Positions 11,583-22,857 of a stretch of DNA of 64,000 nucleotides are shown in pieces (within the stretch, counting starts at the first letter, position 1; each line of letters begins with the position of its first letter). This DNA comes from Silene conica (lineage: Eukaryota; Streptophyta; Magnoliopsida; Caryophyllales; Caryophyllaceae), in contig CM055320.2 in NCBI GenBank assembly GCA_029255685.2, forward strand, positions 42,219,410 to 42,283,409, written 5' to 3'. Both the position numbers and the translations under genes were made by a program. The notes under the pieces are model-generated. The model worked only from the letters and a program-made list of their open reading frames with translations. It searched no databases and had not been told where the DNA came from.

Positions 11583-11882
11583 CTATTTTGAATATTGTAG
11601 ATTATCTAAACATTTGTTAGCCCAAACTTCTCTAACCACATTGAGATCGACCATTGACACCGATGTAGTAGCAATTTTCTGCATTTTCAAAAGAAATATT
11701 ATATTAGTAATATATAATAATTGTAATGAAGAATGATATATAATTGACAATGAAAAGCTAAGGCAAGATTGAATTACCTCTTCAAAGTCTACCTCCGCAG
11801 ATTTACAATGATAGAAGGTTATGTCATACATCTATTTCATGACATAATAACCACACTCATAATCCCCTGGTTGTTGCGGACA
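11583..11882 (-). pseudogene. Ulp1-type (C48) cysteine protease C-terminal exons, CACTA-2
   Basis: Minus-strand exon 11778-11882 (35 codons, GT donor, AG acceptor) reads CPQQPGDYECGYYVMK, then a TAG stop at 11832-11834, then MYDI. Q-Q-x-G-x-x-ECG-Y-Y-V-M is the active-site block of Ulp1/SENP-like proteases, with the catalytic Cys in ECG and the oxyanion Gln before it. Exon 11583-11678 (32 codons) gives the VDLNVVREVWAN tail, like the CACTA-1 terminal exon. Many plant CACTA and Mutator elements carry such a protease. The stop removes the end of the domain, and the upstream His/Asp part was not found. Confidence 0.78.
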
Positions 11883-12579
11883 CTAAAATTAAAAAAACAA
11901 TATAATAAGTATTAGTTAATACATATAACAACTAATTAGCTATAAATTACATTATAAGAACTCAAGAATTGGAATGGTGGCAAAGAACAAAATTTACATA
12001 AAGGAGAGAAAACATATGTTTTTTTTTATTTCTTCGGCCACATCTAGTGATTATGGTCAATAAACATGAGTGAGAGAGGATACGTTCGTAAAGTACGAGG
12101 TTAGGATCAACCAAAAAAGAAAATAGAAAGAATGTAAAGAGTGGAATGAGAAGATGAGTGGAATATATTGATTCACAAGTCCCCTTGGGTCTTAATAAAC
12201 AATTGAATATTTAAGGAGCCATGTTTTATTAATCACTTACCACTGAGAACAGAATGATTTGTATACCCTTCCCACTTAGCTTTTTCTAAAATTTGTGGCA
12301 TAAAAAGATACAGTGAACCCAAATAAAAAGGAAACAACATTAAAATGTAAGCAAGGAGAAGCTAAACAAATTTAACCAAACAGCTAAAATCAAGTCGTTA
12401 AGCTGATTATTAAGCAGACATGAACTGCAGGATTAGAAGTTACCTGAAGCTTCTTCGACTTAGGCTGCAAAGAAAAGGAAAGGGTTCAGCTGAAAATCAT
12501 GACTAGTTAAGATCCACCAGGTATTTTAATTGTAGTTACAGATATGATTCCTATAAATCTAATATTATACATCATCTAC
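11883..12579. other. CACTA-2 interior, no assigned coding
   Basis: AT-rich spacer between the Ulp1 exons and the methyltransferase-like exon. Nothing recognised. Confidence 0.5.
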
Positions 12580-12668
12580 AGAATTATCTGTAATTGCAAT
12601 GGTGCCACCAGGTCTAAGCAGTCTGAATGTTTCTTTTACCAAATTCACAGTTGCTTTTGCAGGACATT
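12580..12668 (-). pseudogene. Captured methyltransferase-like exon
   Basis: The minus strand reads ATVNLVKETFRLLRPGGTIA and then ITDNS, followed by a possible GT donor. F-R-L-L-R-P-G-G-T-x-A-I-x-D-N-S matches the post-motif segment of class I S-adenosylmethionine-dependent methyltransferases, including a family of plant chloroplast-type proteins (from memory). Only one exon-sized piece is evident, so it has no enzymatic capacity. Its 5' boundary is not clear. It lies in the same orientation as the kinesin piece, so one transcript could hold both. Confidence 0.5.
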
Positions 12669-13474
12669 TATAAATCGGGTTGAATACAAAGATTTGGATT
12701 AATCCCAAAAATGCCAAGCTTTTATTTGACATATCAGAAATTTAACAAAGTAAAGTTACCTGAAACTACTTTTCCAGCGTATCCCTCAGAAAGTTTATAG
12801 ATAGGCAGCATCAAAGAAACAGCATACTGCTAGCAATATTCAGAACTCAACTTTGAAGTAATTAATCTGAAACTGCCAAGAATCATCTTACTCTGCAACA
12901 AAACATTTAGATTCTCACGCTCAGTGAGATTATATGTGGAAACTGAGAAGGGAACCAAGCAAATAGCTATGGTCATTGACCTGTTACTACGGCTCGAGAT
13001 ATCACAGATCCAAGGGTGAGTTTTGAATTAGGAACTCAGAGATTAATGTTCATATATCCTGAAAACATGGATGGCAATAAAAGGTTAGATAGAAAGGAAC
13101 TCCGATTAATTTCCATATTTTCTCTTGCAAAGAGTGAGATTGGAAGCCTAAGACCAGAAAAGAATACGAGCTTTTGATTGGAAACAACTTTCATGGTTAA
13201 ACAAAAAAGAGTCCATCACCCAGAGTGTGTGAGTTTGAGTAATAAAAGAACAATCAACAGGAGAGACAATGCTAAATAATGATGGCAGATAGAGTTGATA
13301 AAAATTCTCATCAGTTGAAGAATGAAGACAGTAAGAAATTACCAACAATGGCATATTTTGCTCAGCCATCTCTTTGAGTACATGTAAACATTTTCTGAAA
13401 AGAACTGTGGCACCATCTTGTGAATTAATTATTTCCCCAGCATTTGACTCCATTTTCTGTAAACATTTTCTGAA

Positions 13475-13530
13475 AAGATCGAATCCAAAGTAGAGGCGAT
13501 TTCCTCCTCGGACTAAAACTTGGCTAAAAG
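13475..13530. repeat. Direct repeat copy 1 within CACTA-2
   Basis: Contains CGATTTCCTCCTCGGACTAA and the bases before it. It is repeated almost exactly near 14325-14373, about 850 bases away. Confidence 0.75.
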
Positions 13531-13693
13531 GGAAATGTGAACTATTGGACCAGACAATACGAAAATAGAATATGTAGACCACCTCATGAGACAGAAGACT
13601 ACTGAATAGGAGCAGTAGTGAGTATTTTCTTGTACTGTACTCGTAAATTACAATAATGTCAACAAAGTTGCATGTCGAACAGGGTAAACTAGC

Positions 13694-13741
<48 letters not shown>
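13694..13741. repeat. (AT)n microsatellite
   Basis: An uninterrupted AT dinucleotide run of over twenty repeats. Confidence 0.95.
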
Positions 13742-13743
<2 letters not shown>

Positions 13744-13762
13744 CAGAGTTCAATGAAACAAC

Positions 13763-14155
13763 CTTGCACCAACGCGAAGAGTGGAAAGAGTCTCTGATGC
13801 ATTTGAAGAGCTAGGTGAAAGCAGCACAGCAATGCCATTCGGCAGCTACCTCCCTAAAAGAAGAGTTTCTGGCATTTAATGAATGACATATATGACAAAT
13901 ATATTATGTACTAGCATGAGAAAATGGAGAATTAATAACCAGTGCATCTTGCAGCATTCGTGTAAGCTTACACGATAAGGGATATGGTTCAACTTGTTTT
14001 GTGAGCTACATGTCAATGCATTTACAACTTTTCCCAGAGCTGTCAGGGATTTCTTAATTGTCTTAGCCTCCTCCAGAAGCCTCCCTTCCGCCCCAGTTTT
14101 CCCCACTTTCTCAGAGCCTGCCAGGTCCACAAGAATCAGTTTCCCCATTTTGGTC
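13763..14155 (-). pseudogene. Captured kinesin motor fragment, two exons
   Basis: Minus-strand exon 13940-14155 reads [20 protein letters not shown] and continues through [20 protein letters not shown] to [13 protein letters not shown] is the kinesin switch II block. A small deletion right after HIPYR shifts the frame before the expected [11 protein letters not shown] segment. Exon 13763-13853 reads GGSCRMALLCCF, then, after a one-base shift, SPSSSNASETLSTLR, the next kinesin block. The closest family from memory is plant KIN-1 (kinesin heavy chain type). Splice sites are conserved, so genomic DNA was captured. The ATP-binding P-loop part is absent, so no motor can be made. Confidence 0.78.
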
Positions 14156-14432
14156 CTGCAAACAAGTATCACTAGAAATATGAAACTCTTTCATCCTGTT
14201 CATATTAACTCTACACGTGTGCAAAACTTAACGAAAAAAGTTGACATTTCTTGAACACTAGAGTCAAATGAGGACTAAAACTCACCATCTGCAGCATTTG
14301 GCACCATTTTCTGTAAACATTTTCTAAAAAGATCGAATCCAAAGTAGAGGCGATTTCCTCCTCGGACTAAAACTCACCATCTGCATCAAAATAACTGGCG
14401 CACCCCCCACTATCCAGCAATATAAACCCTAC

Positions 14433-14575
14433 ATTGAGGACGCAAGATCTCAAAGGAAACGACTTCTACCCTACATTGCTAGTTTTATCAGTTACAACCC
14501 GAAACCAAAAACTCGAATTAAGTACTTAATAACTTACAAAACTAGCATAAATCAAAGAAGGGAAAAGAGGGGAAT
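14433..14575. repeat. 143-base direct repeat, copy 1
   Basis: Near-identical to 14622-14765, offset 189 bases. Confidence 0.88.
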
Positions 14576-14621
14576 TCGAATGAAACAAGCAAGGATAAAA
14601 AATTAGGGAATATGGGAGCTG

Positions 14622-14765
14622 ATTGAGGACGCAAGATCTCAAAGGAAACGACTTCTACCCTACATTGCTAGTTTTATCAGTTACAACCCGAAACCAAAAA
14701 CTCGAATTAAGTACTTAATAACTTACAAAACTAGCATAAATCAAAGAAGGGAAAAGAGGGGAATT
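14622..14765. repeat. 143-base direct repeat, copy 2
   Basis: Near-identical to 14433-14575. Confidence 0.88.
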
Positions 14766-14999
14766 GTGATTTGCAACGCAAAAACGATTGTAACGAAGCT
14801 TGGACAAAAAAACCCGTAATTCAAAAGTCGACTAACCCTAATTTCGAAAATAGGCTTATTAAGCGTAGATTAAAAAGGAAAGAGATTAAGTACTTACTTG
14901 TTGATGGTGATGGCATGAAAATTGTATAGTAAACGATGATGAGAATGAAGGCGGAATTGAGAGGATGTGAATCACGAACTAATGAACTGATGAACTGAT

Positions 15000-15391
15000 G
15001 AAGACGGTGGTATGTGTTTCAGTTTTTGCGTAAAATTGAAGCAAAAACTGAAGACGGTGGTATGTGTTTCAGTTTTTGTGTTTCAATTAGGTTAATGTAT
15101 TAGAAGTTCTAATTTTTCGAAATTCATATTAAATGCATCAGTTTCACTTTTAAACTGAAGCAAAAACTTATAAGCAAATGCGTCGGTTATAGGAAATAAC
15201 TGAAGCAATATTATATTTTTAGGTATAAATGTCAGTTTTGGGCACAACTGACGCAAAAACTAAGTACTTTTTGAATCAGTTCTTTATTAAGAACTGACGC
15301 AAATAAGTTTCCTATGGTGTAAAATTGGACTCCCGCCAAAATTAAGTACTTTTTGCATCAGTTCTTTTAGAACCGACTTAAATCACTTGAC
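15000..15391. repeat. CACTA-2 right subterminal array
   Basis: AACTGACGC, GCATCAGTT and TGAAGCAAAAACT words in both orientations. A roughly 30-base direct repeat containing GGTGGTATGTGTTTCAGTTT starts near 15005 and again near 15056. Confidence 0.75.
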
Positions 15392-15416
15392 GCAATAGGG
15401 TATTTTTGTACTAGTG
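15392..15416 (-). repeat. CACTA-2 right terminal inverted repeat
   Basis: Reverse complement of the left end; followed by the ACA duplication. Confidence 0.9.
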
Positions 15417-15419
15417 ACA

Positions 15420-17981
15420 TTACCAAAGGGAATTCACAACTCTCAATTATTACTCAACAACCAACATCCTTCATAGAGCTAGATCCAAAATTACTAACAA
15501 AGTCGTAATCATACCCAACTAGCATAGGCTATATGTCCCTAAACAAGGTAAAACACCAGACAAGGATCTTAGATTAGAATCCATCGTACTTCCAGACCTC
15601 TAAACAAAAATTCGTTACACTTATATCGACAATCAAAGATATGAACGTGGCACTCTCGAAAGTGTACTTACTCTCATACATAGGGCTATGAGATAATCAT
15701 CCAAAACGTCTAATCCCAAAAGCATAAACACGGTATTCTTCAAACCGTAACTATTCCCGAACATAGGACTACGAGTTAAACATCCAAAGCATTCAATCCC
15801 AAACTGGTCAACTCTCATCGACCCAAATCAAGAAAACATCTCTTAAACCTTGACTACCATAATTACCGTAAAGTGATCGTCCCAAAAGAAAGTCACATAA
15901 AAGTAACAACTTTCACCCAAACTGTCTCTAGGTAATCATCAACACTCTCATAGATAAAACCAAAATTATTAGCTTCACGGTTGATACCAGTCCATAAGAA
16001 GCACTCATACCATCAAACCTTTAAAATGAAACCATCAAGATGGCACACTAACTAATATTACCCAAACGTCACCAAACACTAACTTTCTCAACTATGTCCG
16101 ATAAAACAAGACGAAGGATCCTCTAAGCATATATCACTATTTCACAAACGAATTCAACCTCACAACTAAACCAAAATACAGAGGGCATGGTTCACATGGG
16201 TAAACATATGACATAAACTTAGAGACAAACACGATTCAAAAACTTGAGAGAGATACATAAGATGACGGGCTAAGAGACTCCAGGCTATGGACTCCAATAA
16301 TAGTGAAGCCATGAGGAGAAGAATGAGCATTAGAGGTAAGAAGATAGATGACATAAAGAAAGGTAAAGTAAGCTTTGTTATGAAAGCATAACCCGACATA
16401 ATTAGCATGGAAGAAGAAAGAAGAAGAGAAGCGTTGAGGAAAGGTTACGATTTGAACTGACACAATTCCCAAGGCTCGGGGTTCCCAAAATTCTCACAAA
16501 GTTCTCATCTCCTATTTACCAATTCAAGCACGCCAAACTAGCACTTTCCAAGAAGAATTTTCCCAGATGGTTACCATACTATAAGTCCTTTCAAAGACAA
16601 GGGTGTACGAATATCCCAATTATTTCGACTATTCCATAAAGTTTCAGGTATCTCTATGCCTTAAATTCCTCAAACGACATTTCTGTAATACTCCAGGATA
16701 AACCATTTATGTACCATTGCTACTTCACAATCTTTATACTCCATAGATTATCAACTCTCTATTTTCTTCAATTCCCAAAAATTTCACCTTTTATCGAATC
16801 ACTCTATTCTAATCCCACACGATCGATAAATCCATACAAATTCTCAGATACCTCAAAATGTGAACACCAAGTTCAATTATAGATATTTCTCACATCTCTA
16901 TATACGAATCCGAACGTCCTTTAAACATCGCATCCTCAAAATCTTACAAATCCACAAGTTGCACCTTACTACATCAATCAGACATCCAAAGACATGATAT
17001 TAAAGTAACTCCTCAAAGGTTACACCTCTAATCCAATCAAATAACTAAAAGAGTAAATTTCAGTCAGTTCCTATAAAGTTACATCGCTAACTCTTTCAAT
17101 ACTCGTCCATCAATATACACGATTCTTATCCTCCTAAAGTAACATCCCAATTACAGTCAAACCCAATTCCCAAAGTCAAGCATTACTGATTCACTTCACT
17201 TTCACTAGCATCCCAAGTATATCTTCCAAATTCATTTTTATGGATTCTAACACCTCATCCATACTCTCAAAGAGACACATATTAACCCACTGGTTCTAAA
17301 TCCCAATTATGATTACCAAGGTTAAATTCTTCCAAAAGCTACGTATACCACTCAAAGTTTAATCTAGGAATTTCACCAACCAATTCCACCCACCAATTGG
17401 GTAAACAACTAAACATTAGGATTACCAAGACATGGCTTACTACACTCCCTAAATGTTTTCAGTCAGATTACCTCTCAAAATACGGGCTAGGGGTTATCCT
17501 TGAACAAAATTCTCAATATCCAACTAAGCTAGGCTACCTACAAAGCGCCATGGGAAAAGGCAAGTAACAAGGATAAGGTTAAGTCGGTAAGTTACGAAAG
17601 TAGCTTCCGAGTTAAGATAGAAAAGAGTTAAGGAAGGAAGGATATGCATCAGGAAATAACGAAGAAGGTGATACCGAAGAACAAGGAGTATCTTCGGGGA
17701 CATAGAAGCATCCTTCAAGGTAGCACAGATTTTCCATCTTTGGTAGTAGACAATAATCTTGATCGCCATCTAGGTAAGCTCATGGTTCACCAATCCTTGA
17801 GCACAAAAATAAAATCTTTGACAATTAACAAACATGTTAGACCTAACAAGGAGCAATCACATTACAGACTACCACTAGGTCCTTAAGTCTACCCATATCT
17901 CATTCATTATTTCAAGTCATGTTCATATTTAATTTGGGGTACACGTGCGTGCGTCGGGAGCATTACTGCTCTGATACCAAC
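15420..17981 (-). other. Gypsy-A 5' internal noncoding region
   Basis: After the PBS the minus strand has a leader alignable by eye with that of Gypsy-C up to where gag should start. There the ATG context is altered and no gag follows. The rest is AT-rich with only short frames. I see no gene. Confidence 0.65.
17968..17979 (-). promoter_or_regulatory. Gypsy-A primer-binding site (tRNA-Met type)
   Basis: TGGTATCAGAGC on the minus strand, two bases inside the 5' LTR. It is the usual plant initiator-Met tRNA PBS. Confidence 0.88.
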
Positions 17982-20841
17982 TGTGACACCCCGCGATTTA
18001 GCATAAAAATAAACAAATAATTTGCGGCGGAAATACGATACTTTTAAAAACTTTTCGACATATTTATTAAAACTTTTTCGCGGAATATCAAAACAACATG
18101 CGGAAGACTAAAAAATAATGAGAAAGTATAAATTATAAAAAATAATTTAAATAGACGAGGGATAAGGTATCCCACGATAACAACGTGAATTAAATCTAAA
18201 CTAAGCGTAAGGGTAATTGTCGAATTATCACCAATGCTCGCTAGCCACACGTCTTCCCCAAACAGCACCAACCTACATTCATGAAACATGAACGCCACAG
18301 TCAGTGGGGAGTAACTCAGGGTTCTCCCAGCCACTTTACGTTAGAAAACATGTAAACAGTATACAAAACATCTTATACATATGAACATGTATATAATTTC
18401 AGAAACAACCATATATGCGTTTCCAAACGTAATAAACATGATCGATCATGAGCGATAAACCAAAACATGTGGCAAAAACATGAATCAACATGTGAAACAT
18501 AATTAAAGCCAACAAGTGAGATGATATCGAAATCAAATAAACATCCAAGTGATCGACTTAGAGGCCAACAACTAGGTGGCATGTCCAGTCACGCATACAA
18601 CAAAAACCAAGAATAGAATGAACGCCATCAGACCGCATATGCACGACCTCTGACTAATGGAACGCTTAAGCATGACCTCCAACTACCGGAGCGCTTAGGC
18701 ACGACCTCCAACCGGAGCGCTTAGGCACGACCTCCAACGACGGGAGCGCTTAGGCACGACCTCCAACTACGGGAGCGCTTAGGCACGACCTCCAACTACG
18801 GGAGCGCTTAGGCACGACCTCCAACTATATATAGTGTATAACCACTGCCTATATGCCTAAGACCTGGCCAGACCTCTCGATGTAATAACCTACACCGAAC
18901 GACACACGGGGACCGGAGCGCATATAGCACGACCTCCGACCAATCCCGAACATAGCTAAAATCCCATTCTATGGGTGGCATTTGTTCATTACAATGGTAC
19001 ACAAATCGTACCACCGCTATCTATTCACTAACAAGGTAACATAACTGTCACCAACACAACTTAGGATGACATAACCGTCACCTACACAAACTTAGGATGA
19101 CGTAACCGTTAACTAACTCATTAAAAACGCTTGATCTAACCATTAATAAATAAGACAACACTTATCTCCATTTCATGCGGAAAGAGAACACACGGGATTG
19201 AGTAATGAAACAAAAGTTCTAAATGCATTTCACTTACAGCTGTCCTCTGCCGTACAATTCATAATTAATTCAAATAAAATCTAAATAATACAAGGCCAGT
19301 TGGGTCAGATGAATAAGAATTTTATCTACAATATTTGTCAAATAAACATTTTCAAAATACGAACTTAACAGGGGGTATTATCTGATCTTTAGTGTGTGTC
19401 AAAAATCGTCACACAAAATGTATTACTTCCTAAAACGGGTTTAACAAATCATTTTGAGGCAAAGCAAACTCCTAACATCATCAAAACTCTTCAAAGTTTA
19501 ATTATTGAAAAGAACCAGAATAGTTTCAAAGTATAAAAATGGTTTTTGAAATAATCTTTGAGCTACTGTCCGTTCTGCGAGTATTTCAGCGCAATGTTGG
19601 TAAATAATTTATTGTGAACAAACGACATGCAAGAAAATTACGAAATTTTAGAGGTAGACTCTACACTTAAAATAAACAGGGGTCTATTTTCAATATATTC
19701 AAAGATGGATACTCTAAGATGTCGAAATAAATTGTACAAGACAATGGACTGATTTGTCAAGGTGCTGAAACTTATCAAATAACCCAAGTAAACAAGACAC
19801 TATGAAATTGAAAGACTATCAAACTAATCATCCTCAATAATCATAACCTCATTTAGCAAAACAATCCTTAATAAATTTACACAACTATAATCTCATCCAA
19901 CACAACCATGCAAGATGAAATTCATCCAAACATATGATTATAAACTTAATCATGCCACTATTTAATCATACATAATTCTAGTATACTAAACATTCCTAGC
20001 ATATCGAACACATGCAAACATAGACGATTAAAGTCGAGTAACCCATCACCGTTACCTTATAGCTCTTCAATAAAAATGATTTTGACTCAAAGTCACTCCG
20101 GTTTGGACAACCGAACTAGCTACACATAAATAAACGAGGTTAGCTAAGAGAACCGTGCCTTAAAGGCCACGACCAGACTATATTAAGGAAGAAATTTGAT
20201 ACTTTTATTACCTAGCAATTTGGAGGGCGAGGAGAGGAAGAGATAGGCGCGAAAATCGTCGAAAGCCTATAAGAAACGAAGATTTTACGATCGTTTTACG
20301 GTGGAGGTAAGGAGGTGTAACAATGGTGTTTGTGACTTTGTGTTTGGGTGTGTTTGTGCTGAAAAAATAAGTAAAGGAATGAAGAAGAAGGAAGGAAGTA
20401 GAAGGAATGACCTTGGGCAGCAAGGCAAAGTTCTATACTTAGCCAAGTGTTCCTAAGGACATGTGAAAAAGAGTAAAGAATAAGCAACGAGCGAGTGTCT
20501 CGTTTGCGGATGGTCCGTGATAGCCTTTCGTATTGTCGTTATAATTTCCTCTACAGAACTGGTAATGAGGTGTTTTCGGTGGCGTTGCAAAGCTATGAGA
20601 GAGAGCTATAACTTTTATTTTATAAGAAAACGCTAGATATGCCCTTAAAATATCTCAAAATTAGTAACAAGTACAAAGTAGCGTTTCACAAGTTTAAGGA
20701 GTATAAGTTTAAGACGGACATATTAATATCTTTATCGAAAACGATAAATTTTAAAAGGAATTTTATTTATTGTGGAACATTATTATTACTAAAACAAGAT
20801 TTTAATAATATATAAATACTTGGAAATTACGGGGTGTTAGA
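17982..20841 (-). repeat. Gypsy-A 5' LTR
   Basis: Second copy of the 7096-9962 LTR. Its inner edge is followed by the PBS. The outer end GGGGTGTTAGA has drifted from the other copy. Confidence 0.88.
18655..18830. repeat. 30-base tandem repeat in the Gypsy-A 5' LTR
   Basis: The same units as at 7765-7935, about six copies, more alike among themselves than those in the other LTR. Confidence 0.85.
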
Positions 20842-21388
20842 ACCTGACACTCACGACTCTGTCTATTTTTAACACTGCGCTCCTGTCACAACCAAAAAAT
20901 AAAACAAATGGATGTACTGTTAAAAAATGGTTGTGAAATAAAAAAATGGATGTACTGTAAAAAAAATGACTGTAAAAGTATAGGAATACACTCTAGTGGC
21001 TGTACTGAAACTGTAATGTTTCACTATAGCAACTCTGAAAACAACTTTGAAGCTGCCCGTGGTTATACGATCATAGTAATATACTGTACAACTTTGAAGT
21101 TGGCAGCGATGTATAGGAAAGTGTATAGGAATGCCTCTATTAAAAATTATAAACCCACGGCAGGACTCAGTCTCGCATAGGTCCATAACTCATTAATCTT
21201 GGACTACCTCTATTACTTTCTTAAAAATATAACAAAGTTAGATATTCACATTAAACCTTTCCTTTTGTTGAATTCCAATAAGAAACTAATGAAATCCATT
21301 GGTCACGTGGTACATTATCAGGCTTAGCATTCAAGACACTGCTTACATTTCCACGATTGGGTTCGTAGAAGTCGTTTTTGTGTTCGGC
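20842..21388 (-). pseudogene. En/Spm-type (Ptta) protein, 5' exons beyond Gypsy-A
   Basis: On the minus strand, 21257-about 21388 reads FKAEHKNDFYEPN and then DQWISLVSYW, ending at a GT donor. An intron follows to 20883, where a pyrimidine-rich tract ends in GTGACAG. The next exon, 20842-20882, starts ERSVKNRQSRE and runs into the Gypsy-A insertion. Dropping Gypsy-A and one duplication copy joins it in frame to 7039-7095. W-x-x-x-V-x-Y-W followed by K-N-R-x-x-R and then HT-x-GSK is the usual Ptta order. The gene's 5' end is lost at the Athila insertion at 21432. Confidence 0.72.
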
Positions 21389-21431
21389 CTTGAAATTACT
21401 TCATTTTACTTCCCATTGATTGCAGTACATA

Positions 21432-22772
21432 TGATAAGACGGGTTTAGTACGGCATAAAAGTGTCAATTTAGATGATTTCTGACGGAATTAGTAGTGTGT
21501 GGAGGCATAATTGTATAATTACGATTTCTTGGTGTTGGTTGCGTTTGAGAGTAATTATTGGAGTTTACATGGTTTATGGGTTGAGAACATGGTCCAAGCT
21601 TGATTGTGATCAATGGGCCCAACAATTGTCAAAGCTACAAGAGTTAAGCATGAACAAAGAAAGTCGAAAAATCACCACCAGAATTTGGCGCGGGTCGCGG
21701 ATTTTCCCGCGGGTCGCGGATTCATTGGCGCGGGTCGCGAATATTGGCGCGGGTCGCGGATGCTGGGCGCGGGTCGCAGTTGAGCATGCGGGTCGCCCGT
21801 GGCGCGGTTGTTCAATGTTTTTATTTCGTTTGTTTCCAACTTTCAGCTAGTTTTTGGAATTTTCTATTTTTCTATTTTTCTATTAGGATTATTAGGTTAA
21901 GTATTGAGCTTAACCTTCACTTTTTCATGCATTCAACTTTGAGAATTGGGGAAAACTTCAAGAACCCTAATTTCTTTTGCTCAATAATTATGAGAAACTA
22001 ATCCTCTCTTTTCTTGGATTGATAAACGGAAGTTTCGACTAATTAATTGTGAGATTGTTCTTTCTCCCCTTTATTTCTCAAGTATTGTTTATGTCTCTTG
22101 CTCGTATTTTATGATTATTGTTTTCTCTCGCTAATCTGATCAATTAGTAATTGTTTACTTTAATCTATCGCATGTTTAGAAATTGAATCTGTAATTGTTC
22201 AATTTATCTAGACTAAAGTATCAAGCTTTATCCTAATAATTTGTATGCGTTTCATCATTATTAGGACGAGGTAGAGACTAAACATATAATTCGAATCGTT
22301 AACCACGTGTGTTAAAGATCGTTATCTTTATTGCTTCCTTGGATTGTTAATGCTTTTGTTGGATTAAATCTAGACGCTTGGCTTAGATTATTCAATAATT
22401 AGGGTCTTCTAATATCGCGTTTCGACTTAGTTGACTATACTTAAGAGGAAGAAGGAAACCTGTATTTCCACAATAAAGTACTTGAGAGTAATTGAGTTAA
22501 AGACAATCGAAGACCAATTAGTTTTTTGATAGCGGATGTTTATTGACCCAAGATCTTTTAATCATCTGAATTCATTCATTTTTTTTGTTTGTTTAGTAGA
22601 TAAAGATTATTCAATCACAAACCCCCATTTTATTGTTACTTATTTTCTATACTTTTATTCACATAAATTACATCGCCTTCTCTGTGGATCGATCCTTATT
22701 ACCATATACTATATTAGTTTAAGGTTTTATGCGTTATAAATATTATTTTTGGGAGCATACGACTTCGGCTCA
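21432..22772 (+). repeat. Athila 5' LTR
   Basis: Begins TGATAAGACGGGTTTAGTAC, which recurs at 63460. Ends near CTCA just before CCAAATTT and the PBS; the exact last base is uncertain by two or three. It contains a six-copy GC-rich minirepeat. Confidence 0.87.
21688..21800. repeat. GCGGGTCGCG minirepeat in the Athila 5' LTR
   Basis: Six copies of CGGGTCGC at 21691, 21710, 21731, 21750, 21770 and 21789. The 3' LTR has four. Confidence 0.88.
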
Positions 22773-22780
22773 CCAAATTT

Positions 22781-22798
22781 TGGCGCCGTTGCCGGGGA
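22781..22798 (+). promoter_or_regulatory. Athila primer-binding site
   Basis: TGGCGCCGTTGCCGGGGA, an 18-base PBS commonly assigned to tRNA-Asp in Athila/Tat elements. Confidence 0.88.
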
Positions 22799-22857
22799 GG
22801 GCAATAATTAATTTAAGTGTTTCTTTAGTATAGACTTTAATTTTATTGTTTTAGTTT

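Larger units (their letters stand above)
12669..13762. other. CACTA-2 interior between captured pieces
   Basis: No firm coding. The minus strand at about 13340-13520 has an open stretch (VRGGNRLYFGF, then KEMAEQNMPLL) that may be another captured exon. Part of it is duplicated near 14303-14375. The source was not recognised. Confidence 0.4.
14156..14999. other. CACTA-2 5' side with internal duplications
   Basis: Noncoding. It holds the second copy of the 13475 repeat and a 143-base direct repeat (14433-14575 and 14622-14765), which contains GACGCAAGATCTCAAAGGAA. Minus-strand words like AAACCCTAAT and GTAAGTACTTAATC near 14830-14900 look like a leader exon and donor. Confidence 0.6.
10862..15416 (-). 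mobile_element. CACTA-2, non-autonomous CACTA transposon with captured gene pieces
   Basis: The element is 4555 bases long with inverted ends starting CACTAGTACAAAAA (about 25 bases, one mismatch) and the 3-base duplication ACA at 10859-10861 and 15417-15419. It lies inside Gypsy-A. On the minus strand it carries kinesin exons, a methyltransferase-like exon and, near the left end, Ulp1-type protease exons with a stop. Subterminal motifs (GCATCAGTT, AACTGATGC, AACTGACGC) fill both ends. No DDE transposase was found. Confidence 0.92.
7096..20841 (-). mobile_element. Gypsy-A, LTR retrotransposon without recognisable genes (minus)
   Basis: Two LTRs of 2867 and 2860 bases flank about 3.5 kb of own interior that also holds CACTA-2. 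The flanks are ACCCG (7091-7095) and ACCTG (20842-20846), a 5-base duplication with one change. Orientation comes from the tRNA-Met type PBS next to the right LTR and the PPT hairpin next to the left LTR. The leader and 3' noncoding block resemble those of Gypsy-C, which has a chromovirus-like gag, so Ty3/Gypsy is likely. The LTRs differ at many sites, so this insertion is older than the Copia elements. Confidence 0.85.

Noticed and set aside
13148..13753. 201-codon minus-strand open frame
   Set aside because: It starts in the (AT)n microsatellite (YIYIY run) and passes through intron-like sequence in CACTA-2; no family resemblance over its length.
16166..16472. Two overlapping minus-strand hydrophobic frames in Gypsy-A
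   Set aside because: Short, overlapping and in an AT-rich noncoding interior; no gag or pol motif.
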